A DNA stretch of 64,000 nucleotides from Trichoderma breve (taxonomy: Eukaryota; Ascomycota; Sordariomycetes; Hypocreales; Hypocreaceae): assembly GCF_028502605.1 (NCBI RefSeq), contig NC_079233.1, positions 7,006,001 to 7,070,000 of the forward strand, in the 5' to 3' direction. The notes under the pieces were generated by a model that saw only the letters and a program-made list of their open reading frames with translations, did no database searches and had not been told where the DNA came from. Positions 1 through 9,722 of this stretch are shown here, piece by piece; positions within the stretch are counted from its first letter, which is position 1; every line of letters starts with the position of its first letter. A program made the translations under genes and the position numbers.

Positions 1-180
1 ACCAGTGACTCGATTCGCCGAGATTGGGTGATTGAACGTTTTCGGCAGGGTGAAGCTTGGGGTGTCTATATTCGAAAAGCAAGAGAACTTCTTCAAGCAA
101 TTGTTAAGGTACGCAAAAAGGGAGGCAATGCTGATGTTCGCAGCGTGATGGACCAAGTAACTGGGAGGTTTATCATTTGA
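1..180 (+). CDS. C-terminal end of an unidentified protein, cut by the left edge
   Basis: Frame 1 is open from the first base to a TGA at 178-180 and encodes about 59 residues. The segment is charged, with many Arg and Lys residues (for example RDWVIERFRQGEAWGVYIRK), and looks helical. I do not recognise the family. Because the frame enters from outside the window, the start, introns and remaining domains cannot be seen. It could be a host gene end or part of a mobile-element protein. Codon use is unremarkable. Confidence is limited because the open stretch is short. Confidence 0.4.
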   Translation, partial: TSDSIRRDWVIERFRQGEAWGVYIRKARELLQAIVKVRKKGGNADVRSVMDQVTGRFII

Positions 181-834
181 CCTAATGGTTAGGTATATTT
201 CATTTGGCCACGTAATACAATAATATGCCTCATTTGTCGGCCACTTTGCAAGAAATGTACTAGCTGAAAAGTACTACAGCACTGCTCACTATTAGAGGTA
301 GCCTTCGAAAAGCTCAAGGCTGCACCATTTCTCAAATAATCGAAGGGGCAGGCCTCATTCTTCCTGCGCCCTCTTCATTTCATCCATAGAAGGAGTTATG
401 TAGACTATGTCGATAAGTTGAAGGCGAATAAACTTCATATATGACAGAAACATCCTCATATAATGGCTCTAGCAGTAAATTTCTATCTGCCGGACGTATT
501 GTTTCATCAGTCCAGTTTATATGAGTGAAAACTAACAAGGTCAGTCTCCAACGGGTAATACTAAAAAGACTTCGCGCAATTTCCAAACGACAGACGCAGT
601 CGATAGTAGTAGGTTCATACCCACTCAATCATAAGATACTATGAACTCAAGGTTGAACCCCGCGCTGCTAGTTGACACCTTGTGGCGACAAGAGTATAAC
701 ATTTCACCGCGTAAACAACGAGCTGCGTTTCACCTTGACCGAAATACAGATCAAATTTTTATATGCACAAATAAATTTCACTGTCTTCCTCCACATGGCT
801 CAGAAGCTATCTCAACGGGTACAGATTGACAGCA
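181..834. other. Intergenic, no gene recognised
   Basis: This stretch lies between the edge gene end and the 3' end of the MFS transporter. Only short ORFs without family features occur on either strand. It presumably holds two 3' UTRs. Confidence 0.5.
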
Positions 835-2942
835 TTACAACGTGTACCTGAATGTCTGCCACCGCTCAAAGTCTGTCTTGTCGCTGAAGTCTGTTCTGAG
901 GACCTCATCCGTGCCACCTCCTTCTCTGGCCAGCTTCTGATCTCGTCGGTTATTTTCATGTCTGTACCAGAGGTACTGTAAAATCGGGATAATGATCATC
1001 AAAGCATAACAGCCCACTATTTACAAAGATTAGAAAAAGGTTTAGACGCCATATTTGTGGAAGATAACATACTGAGCATTCTGAAGGCCAAGTCATATAC
1101 CGGTGCCTGACTATCAAGGAAGAATTCTAAAATGCATGTAAGACACTGATCATATTCATTGTACCTCTGGAGTACTTACGAGGACCTGCAATGAGTCCCG
1201 CAGCCCATCCTGCGAAGATGATACCAGACGCAGTCGACTTCTTCGTGTTTCCCGCATAGTTGGAGGCCATTAATCCGGTGCTGAGCGTAAAAGACATTGT
1301 GTGCCTGTTTCAACGTTATTTTATGTAACTGTGTATCACGCGACGTGATACTGACGTGAAAGTAAGATAATATCCTGCAAGACGGCCAGCTCGGTTGCTT
1401 TCGGGGAGCGAATGAAGCAGATAAGCGCCGATTAAGGGTGGTATGGACGCTACGATGGAAAGTAGAAGCCGAATATTGTTTCGATGAGATGCTATATAGG
1501 AGAAACCGAGGAATGTACTAAGCTGAATTACTGCAGCCGGACACGCGGAAATAACCGTCGTTTGCAAAGCTGTAAAGCCAAAGCCTTGGACAATCTGGCT
1601 CGAAAACTACGATAATTATTAGTGTCAAATAGCTCAAATATTTGAAGGGAGATGCTTACTTGACTAGCAAATGTTGAAGGCATCGTGTTGCCACTGTACG
1701 GAGAATCGTCAGCACAGTCTCTGAAGCACGATAGCACGATACATGTAGCTTACACTGCGGTTACAAAGAAGAAGATGGTTTGAGGGTCTCTCAACGCTTC
1801 CCAGAACTGAGACCACTTCCAATGATTATCAGTGGAGACAGTCTGGTTCTCTCTCACTCTGTCCCTTGCGACCTCTCTCTCGCGAGGGGTGAGCCATCTC
1901 GCATTGGAGTAGTTGTCGGGCATAAGATATGCAAGAATAAGCGCAAATACAAAACTGAAAGATCCAAAGAAGAGGAAGAAGATCTTCCATGTGGCAATCG
2001 ACGAGTCGTGAACTAAGAACAATTAGTAACGGATGCACAGACGAGGACTGAAAGGGTAGGTAGCCTACTTGAGCCAAGGCCGTATGAGAGAATACCACCG
2101 AAGAAATTTCCAATCTATATCGTATAAGTTTCAATTATTTGGCATGATGAGAGACATTTCGGTTGATATGCATACCGGAGTGCCACCAAGCCAGAAGGCA
2201 GTCCTGAACGCTTGTTCAGGTCGAGTCCACCAGTTACTCGTGACAATGACGAAGACTGGCCCTATGACGCTTTCCACTAGTCCAAGAAAGAAACGTGCGG
2301 CCGCGATACCGGCGAAATTGAAGCATAGAGCTACAGATTTTAGCCCTTGCAAATGCCAAAATTACAGTCGGGACTTACGTGTAAGTAACACTATGCTTGA
2401 CCATGCGAGCACTGCTGCGGTAATGAGCTTCCCAGTATGTTGCGGCCATTGGTGAACAAGCTTGGCCCACGCAATCGATCCGATCATATAACCGATATAA
2501 AAGATGCTATGGGTTATTAGCCTTTCGTTAAAAAAACAAGATGTCGGGATGATTTACCTTCCCAACCAACTGTATTGCGACCCATGGAGGTGGAGTGCCT
2601 GTTTCAAGCCAAAGATTGAACTATAGTTGATGAGAGTCTTGTCCAAAAACTGTATGTATATAATTAGCAAGAATCAGTGAGAATCGTGTAGGAATTACCA
2701 ACAGAGAAAATATAACAGCCACATAGAAGAGGCAAGATGATGAAGTCTATCTTTCTCTTGACGCGAGCTGCTTCTTCTTTAGTGAAGAAAATCTCCTCGG
2801 ACTCACTGGCCAATTTTATATCCACATCTTGGCCTGAAGTAACCTTTTCAATATGATTAGGTGGCACACGGTCTTGCTCTTTGTCCATGTTTCCAGACTC
2901 GATCGAATGTACTGTGTTGGAGATCTCTCCTGTCGTAGTCAT
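835..2942 (-). CDS. MFS transporter, anion:cation symporter family (Dal5/Tna1-like)
   Basis: Spliced protein of 517 residues from 11 exons. Introns are 1017-1072, 1127-1179, 1305-1355, 1595-1659, 1694-1753, 2013-2068, 2115-2175, 2331-2378, 2507-2557 and 2650-2702. The ATG at 2940-2942 precedes a hydrophilic N-terminus, then KIDFIILPLLCGCYIFSFLDK, the typical first membrane segment of fungal allantoate/nicotinate/vitamin permeases. Further family-like stretches are GIAAARFFLGLVES, WWTRPEQAFRTAFWLGG, the TPREREVARDRV loop and STASGIIFAGWAAGLIAGP. About 12 membrane helices are expected; the protein should sit in the plasma membrane and import a small organic anion or amide. It is divergent from the hydrolase at 3362, which suggests joint use of one substrate. 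The substrate cannot be read from the sequence. The first donor is the less usual GTTGGT; it was chosen because it restores the conserved FSFLDK. Confidence 0.85.
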
Positions 2943-3125
2943 GATGAATAACGTAGGGAAGGCTCCCACTGAGTGAGTCTAGTTTGAAACGTATGCGATT
3001 TATAGGCCAATGAGATGACCGTATAAAGGATGCATATTATAACATTCTCTCATTCCATTTGGAACCCATCAACGCCATTACTGCCTTTAAGTTGAAAACG
3101 ATATGCTACCGTTGATGGCGAGTCT

Positions 3126-3146
3126 AGAGCCGACAGTATCGGCTCT
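3126..3146. repeat. Perfect inverted repeat AGAGCCGA-N5-TCGGCTCT
   Basis: Two 8-bp arms (3126-3133 and 3139-3146) flank a 5-bp spacer. A CCGA/TCGG inverted pair with a short spacer resembles the half-site geometry used by dimeric Zn2Cys6 regulators. Further TGTCGGCT half-sites lie at about 3163-3170 and 3223-3230. Confidence 0.7.
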
Positions 3147-3231
3147 TAGGCCCACGTGATCTTGTCGGCTGTTTCATTGTCGCCAAGAAGCGACAGAATC
3201 GGTATCTGAGGTCATGTGATCTTGTCGGCTG
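3131..3231. repeat. Two diverged direct repeats, 60-bp period
   Basis: Blocks 3131-3171 and 3191-3231 match at about 31 of 41 positions. They share an identical 16-bp stretch, GTGATCTTGTCGGCTG (3156-3171 and 3216-3231). The first copy carries CACGTG and the second CATGTG just before or overlapping the shared stretch. Confidence 0.7.
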
Positions 3232-3361
3232 CGAATGTCGTGTAAGTCAAGGGAGATAAACAGGCCGTGATCTCTGTGAACGCCGCATAGACTGTTCCGA
3301 GCAATATCTCATCGGTAAGAGGATCTAGAGATTACCGCATCTTTCCTACTATCAATTCAGA

Positions 3362-4846
3362 ATGGCAATCGGCAAAGCGCAGCCCGCAGAAGAGCGTGTT
3401 TCTGAACCGCAAATTACACATCTTCCCGAAGTAGAAGACTCTAAGCCTGTGATTCTCGAGCCTTATCATGTCGATCTGCTTCCCGAATATGGCTACGTCA
3501 GTCGGGAGTATCTTATAAGTGGCGTGGCTGCTGGCGAATCTTATTGCACGCGTCTCCTCCTACGATGCCCCGCAGATTCGAATCAATTCAGTGGATTAGT
3601 TGTGGAAGAGCCATCACATCTGTGGGGAGGGACAAGCATCTGGCGCCATATAAATCGATGGTTGATGAGAAAAGGTGAGATCTTGCTTCATGCTACACTT
3701 TGGGAGACATCTAACAGAGAATTTGAACAGGCCATGCATGGCTAGAAGTTGATTCGCAGTCTCCTTCGGCGATTGGGAAAATCAAGGACCTCGATCCTCA
3801 ACGATATAAAAATATGCATTTCATTCCTGGTCCCCTTGCAGACGAGTTTATGGAGAATATACCATTCCTGACAAATGTCACACGGAAGATGTTGGAGCAA
3901 TCATACGTTGACTTTAAGGAGAAGTGGTGGCCCGCGACAACTCAATCTCCGGAGATTCTCGCAGCAGCTTCCTACGCGCTCCGCTCAGGAAAGTTAGGGA
4001 TCACCGCCACCAGAGTAGTTCTGACAGGTCTCTCCCAAACAGGAGGAGTTACTCGGCGCTTCATTACACACTCATCCCATCTCAGGCTGCCTGACGGCGG
4101 TCTACCATTTGAAGCGTATATCCCCTGTCAGTCTGGCGGAGCAGCCCTTCCAGACGTCCCAGGTGCCAAGATCATTGAACTTCTTGGCGAGTCAGAATTC
4201 CAGTCAGTTCGACTGCCGTGTGGCGTTAGCGGCCAGATACTCGGTGTTTCCCATCGACGCGCTGACAGTGATTCCTTCCGGCTCTACGAGATAGCAGGCA
4301 TGGCTCATCGCGAATCACGGTATCCTTCGGACATTGATGTCAAGAGATGGTCAGTCGCAGAGCTCAATGGGGCGAAATGGAGTACCTTTGCCAATTCCTT
4401 CATTTACCACGCTGTGTTTGATGCTATGGATCGCTGGACGAGCAATGATGAATTTGGCCCTCCTTGTAGCTCCACCATGCAAACGATTGGCTTGAGTGAT
4501 GAGATTGTTCGAGATGAACATGGTAATGCGGTGGGAGGAGTAAGGACACTGCATACGGATGTGCCGTTGTCTCGAATTGTTGCAGCCACTCCTAAGGGCC
4601 GGCCAAACTGGTACTGTGGTAGGTTATCGTCTTGAGTTTTATGTGTGCTTATAGGTGACTAATTACTCTACGATAGGTTCTGAGTGGGCATTTGAGCCCG
4701 AGCTCTTACGGCGATTGTACGGCACGGTGGCCAACTATCGTCATCTTGCCGGGCTGGCTATTAGCAAGCAAATACGGGCTGGATTTCTACTCCCAGAGGA
4801 TGCCGAAGTACTCCGGCGCGAAACTGTAGAAAGCGTCAGCTTTTAA
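3362..4846 (+). CDS. Alpha/beta hydrolase domain protein (Abhydrolase_10-like)
   Basis: Spliced protein of 456 residues from three exons, with introns 3675-3730 and 4619-4676. The nucleophile elbow is probably GLSQTGG (GxSxxG). A candidate catalytic His lies in YEIAGMAHRESRYP. The family also shows the VVEEPSHLWGG type of strand and the acidic residue inside a large insert. No signal peptide is seen, so the enzyme is likely cytosolic. These proteins are poorly characterised ester or amide hydrolases. It is divergently transcribed from an MFS permease across a 419-bp repeat-bearing promoter, suggesting that it works on the imported compound. The exact substrate is unknown. An alternative acceptor near 4654 would give an immediate stop, so 4676 was chosen. 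Confidence 0.85.
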
Positions 4847-5403
4847 TATTTGTGTTCCTATCTCGATTCATATCTCCCTTTGCGCCCCTCAACCACAGCA
4901 TCTAGAGTCTACTGCATACTCCCGATGTATCTATTGGAGAACGGTGCTGCAGGCGATACTCTTCGTTGTCGTCTCGTAGTTAAAGTCCTTTCTATCCTGC
5001 CACGATAAATTGATAAGTGCGTTTTAGGGATGTTGATTTGTGGTCGATACTGTTTGAAGGGTGGTTGGACACGCTTTAGAGATCCTCATTGTACTAGGAA
5101 GTTAAAGTAGATAGAATCTTTACATAATAACGTAAGCGCAAAATAATCAGGGATAAGAAATACATCAACATTTAGGAATTGTTGAATTCTCTTTTTGGAA
5201 CCATTCACAGTCATACAAGGATGAGTTTTTATAAGAAGCATTCTTTTTATATATAACCAATGTCTATCTATGTACGAATCAAGGTAGGTATGTACATATA
5301 TATATATACCAAAAAATATGTGGCGGACGAAGCAAAAAACATATCGACATTAAAAGAAAAGGGGAAAAGACACATCATTTCCCATGAAGTCATGCTCATT
5401 CGT
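4847..5403. other. Convergent 3' intergenic region
   Basis: AT-rich spacer between two convergent gene ends, with TA-rich simple sequence around 5250-5310. No gene or RNA recognised. Confidence 0.5.
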
Positions 5404-6442
5404 TTAGAACAGAACGACACCGCAGCTGCTGGGGTTGCTGTCGCAAGTGCAGGCGCTGGGAGCGTTGACCCAACCAGTCAGACGGTTGGCAATGTCACTG
5501 GCATAGCAGTGAGTGGCAATGTTGCTCTGGAGGTCTCCAGTGGAGGAGATGGAGCCCGAGTTGTAGATACGGGCGGCCTTGTAGAAGGCAGAGACGTCGT
5601 TGGCGCCAGACTCGTTGATGCAGTTGGCAAGGCCATCACCATCGTTGGTTCCAGCAGTTCCCTCGCTGATCATCTGGTAGATGGTAGCAGAAGGGCACGG
5701 GTTCTGCACATCACCATTTTCGTTACAGGTCGCCGCACCGTTATGGTCCTGCATGAGGCCGCTAGAGTAAAGCTGGTCAGTATAAGAGTCAATGGTGTTG
5801 AGGGGGGAGACCCTCGGAGGGTTGGTAGGTGACTTACGGGTTGCGGACACCAAAGTTGGTGGTCTGAACACGAACGCAGCCGCCAGACTCCTGCATGATA
5901 ACAGCCAGGATGAAGCGGTGGTCGACTCCGGTCGCAGCGCTTGCCTGCTGAATACCATCCCAGATAGCTCCAACCTCGGGGCCGGAGTCGTTGGCCTGGC
6001 CGGCGATGTTGGCGCAGGAGGAGAACATGGTGTCCTTGTAGTTGTTGAACATGTTCTCGAAGGAGACCCAGCGGCTCTGGTCAGGCCAGCCGGCGCCGGT
6101 GCTGCCGTCTCCGAGGTAGAGGGTGTAGGAGTCAACACCATCGCCCACACCGTCAGTGATGTTGGTGTTGTCGAAACGGGCAACGGAGTTGTTGACAGTC
6201 TCGCCGGTAGCGCGCTTGGAGGTGTCCTTGTCCTTGGCAGCGACGGCAGAGGGAGCAGCGGAAGTCTTGGAAGTGCTGCCCTTGGTGGTGCGGGAAGGCA
6301 TGTAGTTACCGCCGTTGACCTTCTTGTGAGGGTAGGCGTGCTTGGGCACAGGGTGGCGAACACCATCGGTGGCAGTAGGAGGATAAGGCACAGCCATGGC
6401 AGCGCCGATGAGGAGAGAAGCAACGATAGCCTTGTTAACCAT
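5404..6442 (-). CDS. Secreted lysozyme/SLT-like muramidase-type protein
   Basis: Spliced protein of 320 residues with one intron (5762-5837). Residues 1-18 form a signal peptide (MVNKAIVASLLIGAAMAVPYPP). A basic, Ser/Thr/Ala/Lys-rich segment follows, ending near residue 77 in SKR, a possible Kex2 site. The catalytic half has AVIMQESGG, with Glu185 placed like the single catalytic Glu of the SLT/goose-type (GH23-like) lysozyme fold, then GLMQ directly after the intron, also typical of SLT domains. Several Cys residues near the C-terminus could form disulfides in the extracellular space. The family cuts bacterial peptidoglycan in bacteria; in fungi the role is inferred, perhaps against competing bacteria. 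A TATA box lies about 120 bp upstream. Overlapping long ORFs in other frames are shadows of this GC-rich gene. Confidence 0.75.
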
Positions 6443-6564
6443 TTTGGCGGTTTGGATTGGATCTTTTGGAGAATTGGTCTGTTGGAGATGTCAAAGGACC
6501 GGTGGCTGTTGAGGAATGGGTTGAGAGTGATGATGTTTGACTCGAGGAGCAGAATCACTGTCCA

Positions 6565-6571
6565 TTATATA
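6565..6571 (-). promoter_or_regulatory. TATA box of the lysozyme-like gene
   Basis: TATATAA on the minus strand, about 123 bp upstream of the ATG at 6442. This is a plausible core promoter element; inferred from sequence and spacing only. Confidence 0.4.
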
Positions 6572-7653
6572 CTCGTCTTGATGCCATGTCAACCCATGAG
6601 TACAGTCTTGGATGTTAACCACAGCTTCCCTTTTCAGCAAGTAGTCTTCTTCGAATCGACCCAAGCTCCGTCGGTACTCCATGTTGAGTTTTGCAATGTA
6701 TCGGCTTACACTCTTAGCTCTGTACAATTATAGATGTGTCAGAGTGGCATCGGCCTTGCCATTGTCAGCTTGTTTCTCCATAGAGCCCCTGTACTTGAGG
6801 CTGTCTTGCTCCCGGATATCGTTCATTGGGTGTTCTTCAGCTCTAGCCGTTGTAGCCTGCAAAGGTTGGGGGTAGTTTCTACTTAGCGTGTTGAGTGAGA
6901 GCTGTCCCAAGCTATGCCCACAAAGGATACTCTTCTCTTACTTCGTGGCCCAAAGAACCCCTGGCAATGATACTAAGCATCGAAAATTATTTGTTTCTCT
7001 CAGAGAATAGTCGTTTTAGCAGTCCAAACTTGCCTGCGGTATCACGGCTACATTGATGGTGTTAGTCTAAAACGGGCCCACCGTATTACTATCTAATAAC
7101 TAAAACGGAGTCGGGGATAGTAGCTCGAGTTTTACGGGGGATACATTGAATGCAATTACAAGTTACAAAACACGGGGGCTAATGTTGTTTCCGCATCTGT
7201 TCTATGTAATCGTATGAGTACACGGCCCGACACATTCTGCCTCGGTTGGACAACGTCGCATTGTCATCTGCATGCTACATTAAACTGCAAAGTTCATACA
7301 TGTATCCCATACACGTACTGGGAATATCTGCATCTGTTTGGCCGTTGAACCCAATGCGGCCGTTCTAAGATCGCAACAGGGCGCGTGCTGCAATCCAGCG
7401 GGTCTTGAGGTTCAGGCAACACGTGGAGACTTATTAGCGCGGCTGTTCGGGTTTTTCTGCGGCCAAACAGTGAGAAAATTATTCCCAAAGCGGCAGGTAA
7501 TGATGTTGAAACTGTAGCGTTTATAGAAGTTGGGACCTCATCTCATTTTACGCAGGGCAATTCGGCTCCGTATTGTGCAGCCAGGAGAAGCTAGTCAAAG
7601 GAGGTCGTCCAATGCAGTCAACACAAGATGATGCTTGCCCGAGAACGAGAATA

Positions 7654-7677
7654 GCTACTACGAGCTCACGTAGTAGC
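7654..7677. repeat. Inverted repeat with 9-bp arms
   Basis: GCTACTACG (7654-7662) and CGTAGTAGC (7669-7677) flank a 6-bp loop in otherwise gene-free sequence. Outer GAGAAT/ATTCTC bases could lengthen the stem. Function unknown. Confidence 0.5.
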
Positions 7678-9722
7678 CGTAGATTCTCAGCTCAGCCGTG
7701 CTTCGGAAATCGTCCTGCTGGCTGAGTGTCAAGTTTCAAGCTTACTTTATGCGGAAGGCACTGGCAATTGGTAGCCGATGCTCGTCGTTTGCTCCACGAG
7801 CGCAATTAATCTGCCTTGGCATAAGATTTCATCGCCTTAAGCTACGGAGCACTTGTCGATGAAATGGCTTTGAATGCAAAACAGCTTGATAGCCATTCCT
7901 TGCATACATAGGCGAGTAACGAAAATCCCATCAACCCACTGATCTTCCTGTGCCTCTCAACTTTATCGACGGTGAGTGCTGATCCGGCTGCATTGAGTTA
8001 AGGGAAGGGTTCATCCGTTCTTTATTTCGACTCCGGGTACTCTATTGGCCATAATTGTGTAGGTAACGTCCAGTGTCGCATTAAGCAGGTCTGGGCGAAA
8101 TCTCCGTAGCTTCGGCATTCCCATTCCGTGGCATCGTGAAGCCCCGTCCTATTTAGGGCTGTGATCGGCACTTGACGGCCGCCGCCCCATGTAAGCAGCC
8201 CATTGGGAATAGGCACCCTTGGCACAAATTGTATATTCCTTGTCTGGAGCATCACCACGAACTGCGAATATGCGGAACAGTCAGACGTTGCATGGTAGGA
8301 GAAGATGGAAAGGCTAATGGTTTACGAGCAAGGCAATCAGAAGCCATACACGCAGACAGAGCGTAGTTCTCCATCTTAAACATGCATTCTACTGTACAAA
8401 GAAAGATTCCCAATCCAGAAACATGCATCTACATATATTACCTCAACATGAAATGTGTCTCAGGAACCTGATTCTCATACATCGTCTAGCAGACAAATAA
8501 TTCCGTGTCGAGTAAGATTTAAGTCCTGCTCAACATGTTTATTGTGATTGTGAGTGAAACTGTTGTCAGCCTGTGCGCTCCAACGTTACATTATTTTCAT
8601 TCTTTCTTCTCTCTTTCCTTAGAACGTAATGATTTGCACGCGTGATTACAGAACGACCAGTAGAGTTGTCCCGTTAACATGGTTCTTCAGAACTGCATTG
8701 CACTAAGTTGTACTATAACATGACAAAGGTTACCTGTGGACGGGCAACTCCGGAGAAAGATTCACCCCTGAGTGAATGGCACCGATTTGTTCCCAAGCGC
8801 CAGGCTAGGCAGCTGGATCTGGACTGGTAGATGTAGATCTGCAACCACGTAGCCCATTTTGGAAGCTCTCTAACCTCTGGGTGATTTGTAAATTCTTCAG
8901 ACAGAAAAGTTCGGCGAGAGTCTGCAGAAGAGATTTCAACCATTTGTAAACTTTTTTTTTAGCACATGTTACTTCATTACAAGCGTATGCAACTAGTGAC
9001 TTTGTGCTATCTCAAAGTGCTCATCTCCCGTTTAGGCGACACACAAAACTCGTACGCGCGGCTTTACCCGGCAGTAGTTGCACGAGACGATACCCTATAA
9101 CAAATGAATTATATCGTCTCCCAGTATGAATGCTAAATAAAGCCATTGAATAGAATTGAGTGACTTTTCTCCAATAAGACGAAATACAAGGCTGTGTGGT
9201 GCGAAATAAGCCGTCGGAAAAAAAAGCCTGAAAAGATATGCCGGGCGATGAAGACGACACAAAGTATGACTGTATATTAATAGAAACCATGAGGTGTATT
9301 GGCTGAACCGACCAAATCATATTCATTGTGACTTGTCAAAGTTCATGTTATTAAAACTGATGGAAGTCTAATGGCCATAGAAGGCTGATTCCTTAACCAC
9401 AGATCGTGTTATAATTATGATTGTGGTTGATATTGGGCTTCACGGCTATATCGTGTCAAGAAAGCCTCCCGGTTATGATTCGGACTTCGGAACTTCTAAT
9501 GGTGATATTACGCCGCAATCCTCGGGTAAGACATGACTGCCGCTAACGTTACCAATATGGCGGATTATTAGATGTGCCGAAGTAATGTTCATAACACACC
9601 CCGACTCTACATATTTTTTTGGCATTTCACAAATCAGCCATAAAGACGAGATGGTGATGGGAATGCAGTTCGATGAGTCTATCCCGACCAAAAATGAAGC
9701 AAGTAACTTTGAAACATTTATT

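Larger units (their letters stand above)
2943..3361. promoter_or_regulatory. Bidirectional promoter of transporter and hydrolase
   Basis: This 419-bp gap separates the two divergent start codons. It contains a perfect palindrome (3126-3146) and a diverged 41-bp block repeated at 60-bp spacing (3131-3171 and 3191-3231). No other candidate function was seen, so the repeats are likely regulator sites serving both genes. Confidence 0.6.
6443..9722. other. Gene-free 3.3-kb region
   Basis: The first few hundred bases upstream of 6442 are the promoter of the lysozyme-like gene. The rest has only short ORFs (up to about 111 codons) without recognisable motifs, initiation context or family resemblance. 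The end near 9722 is the 3' flank of nitrate reductase. I see no tRNA or transposase. Confidence 0.5.

Noticed and set aside
5404..6558. 384-codon minus-strand ORF in another frame
   Set aside because: Its N-terminal part is Leu/Pro/Thr-rich noise in the wrong frame; its C-terminal part is simply exon 2 of the lysozyme-like gene joined through the intron.
5792..6733. 313-codon plus-strand ORF opposite the lysozyme-like gene
   Set aside because: Antisense shadow of a GC-rich coding exon; low-complexity Val/Gly/Ala composition with no domain, while the minus frame has signal peptide, QESGG and GLMQ.
9021..9326. 101-codon minus-strand ORF downstream of niaD
   Set aside because: No motif, starts only in a poor context, and amino-acid composition looks random.
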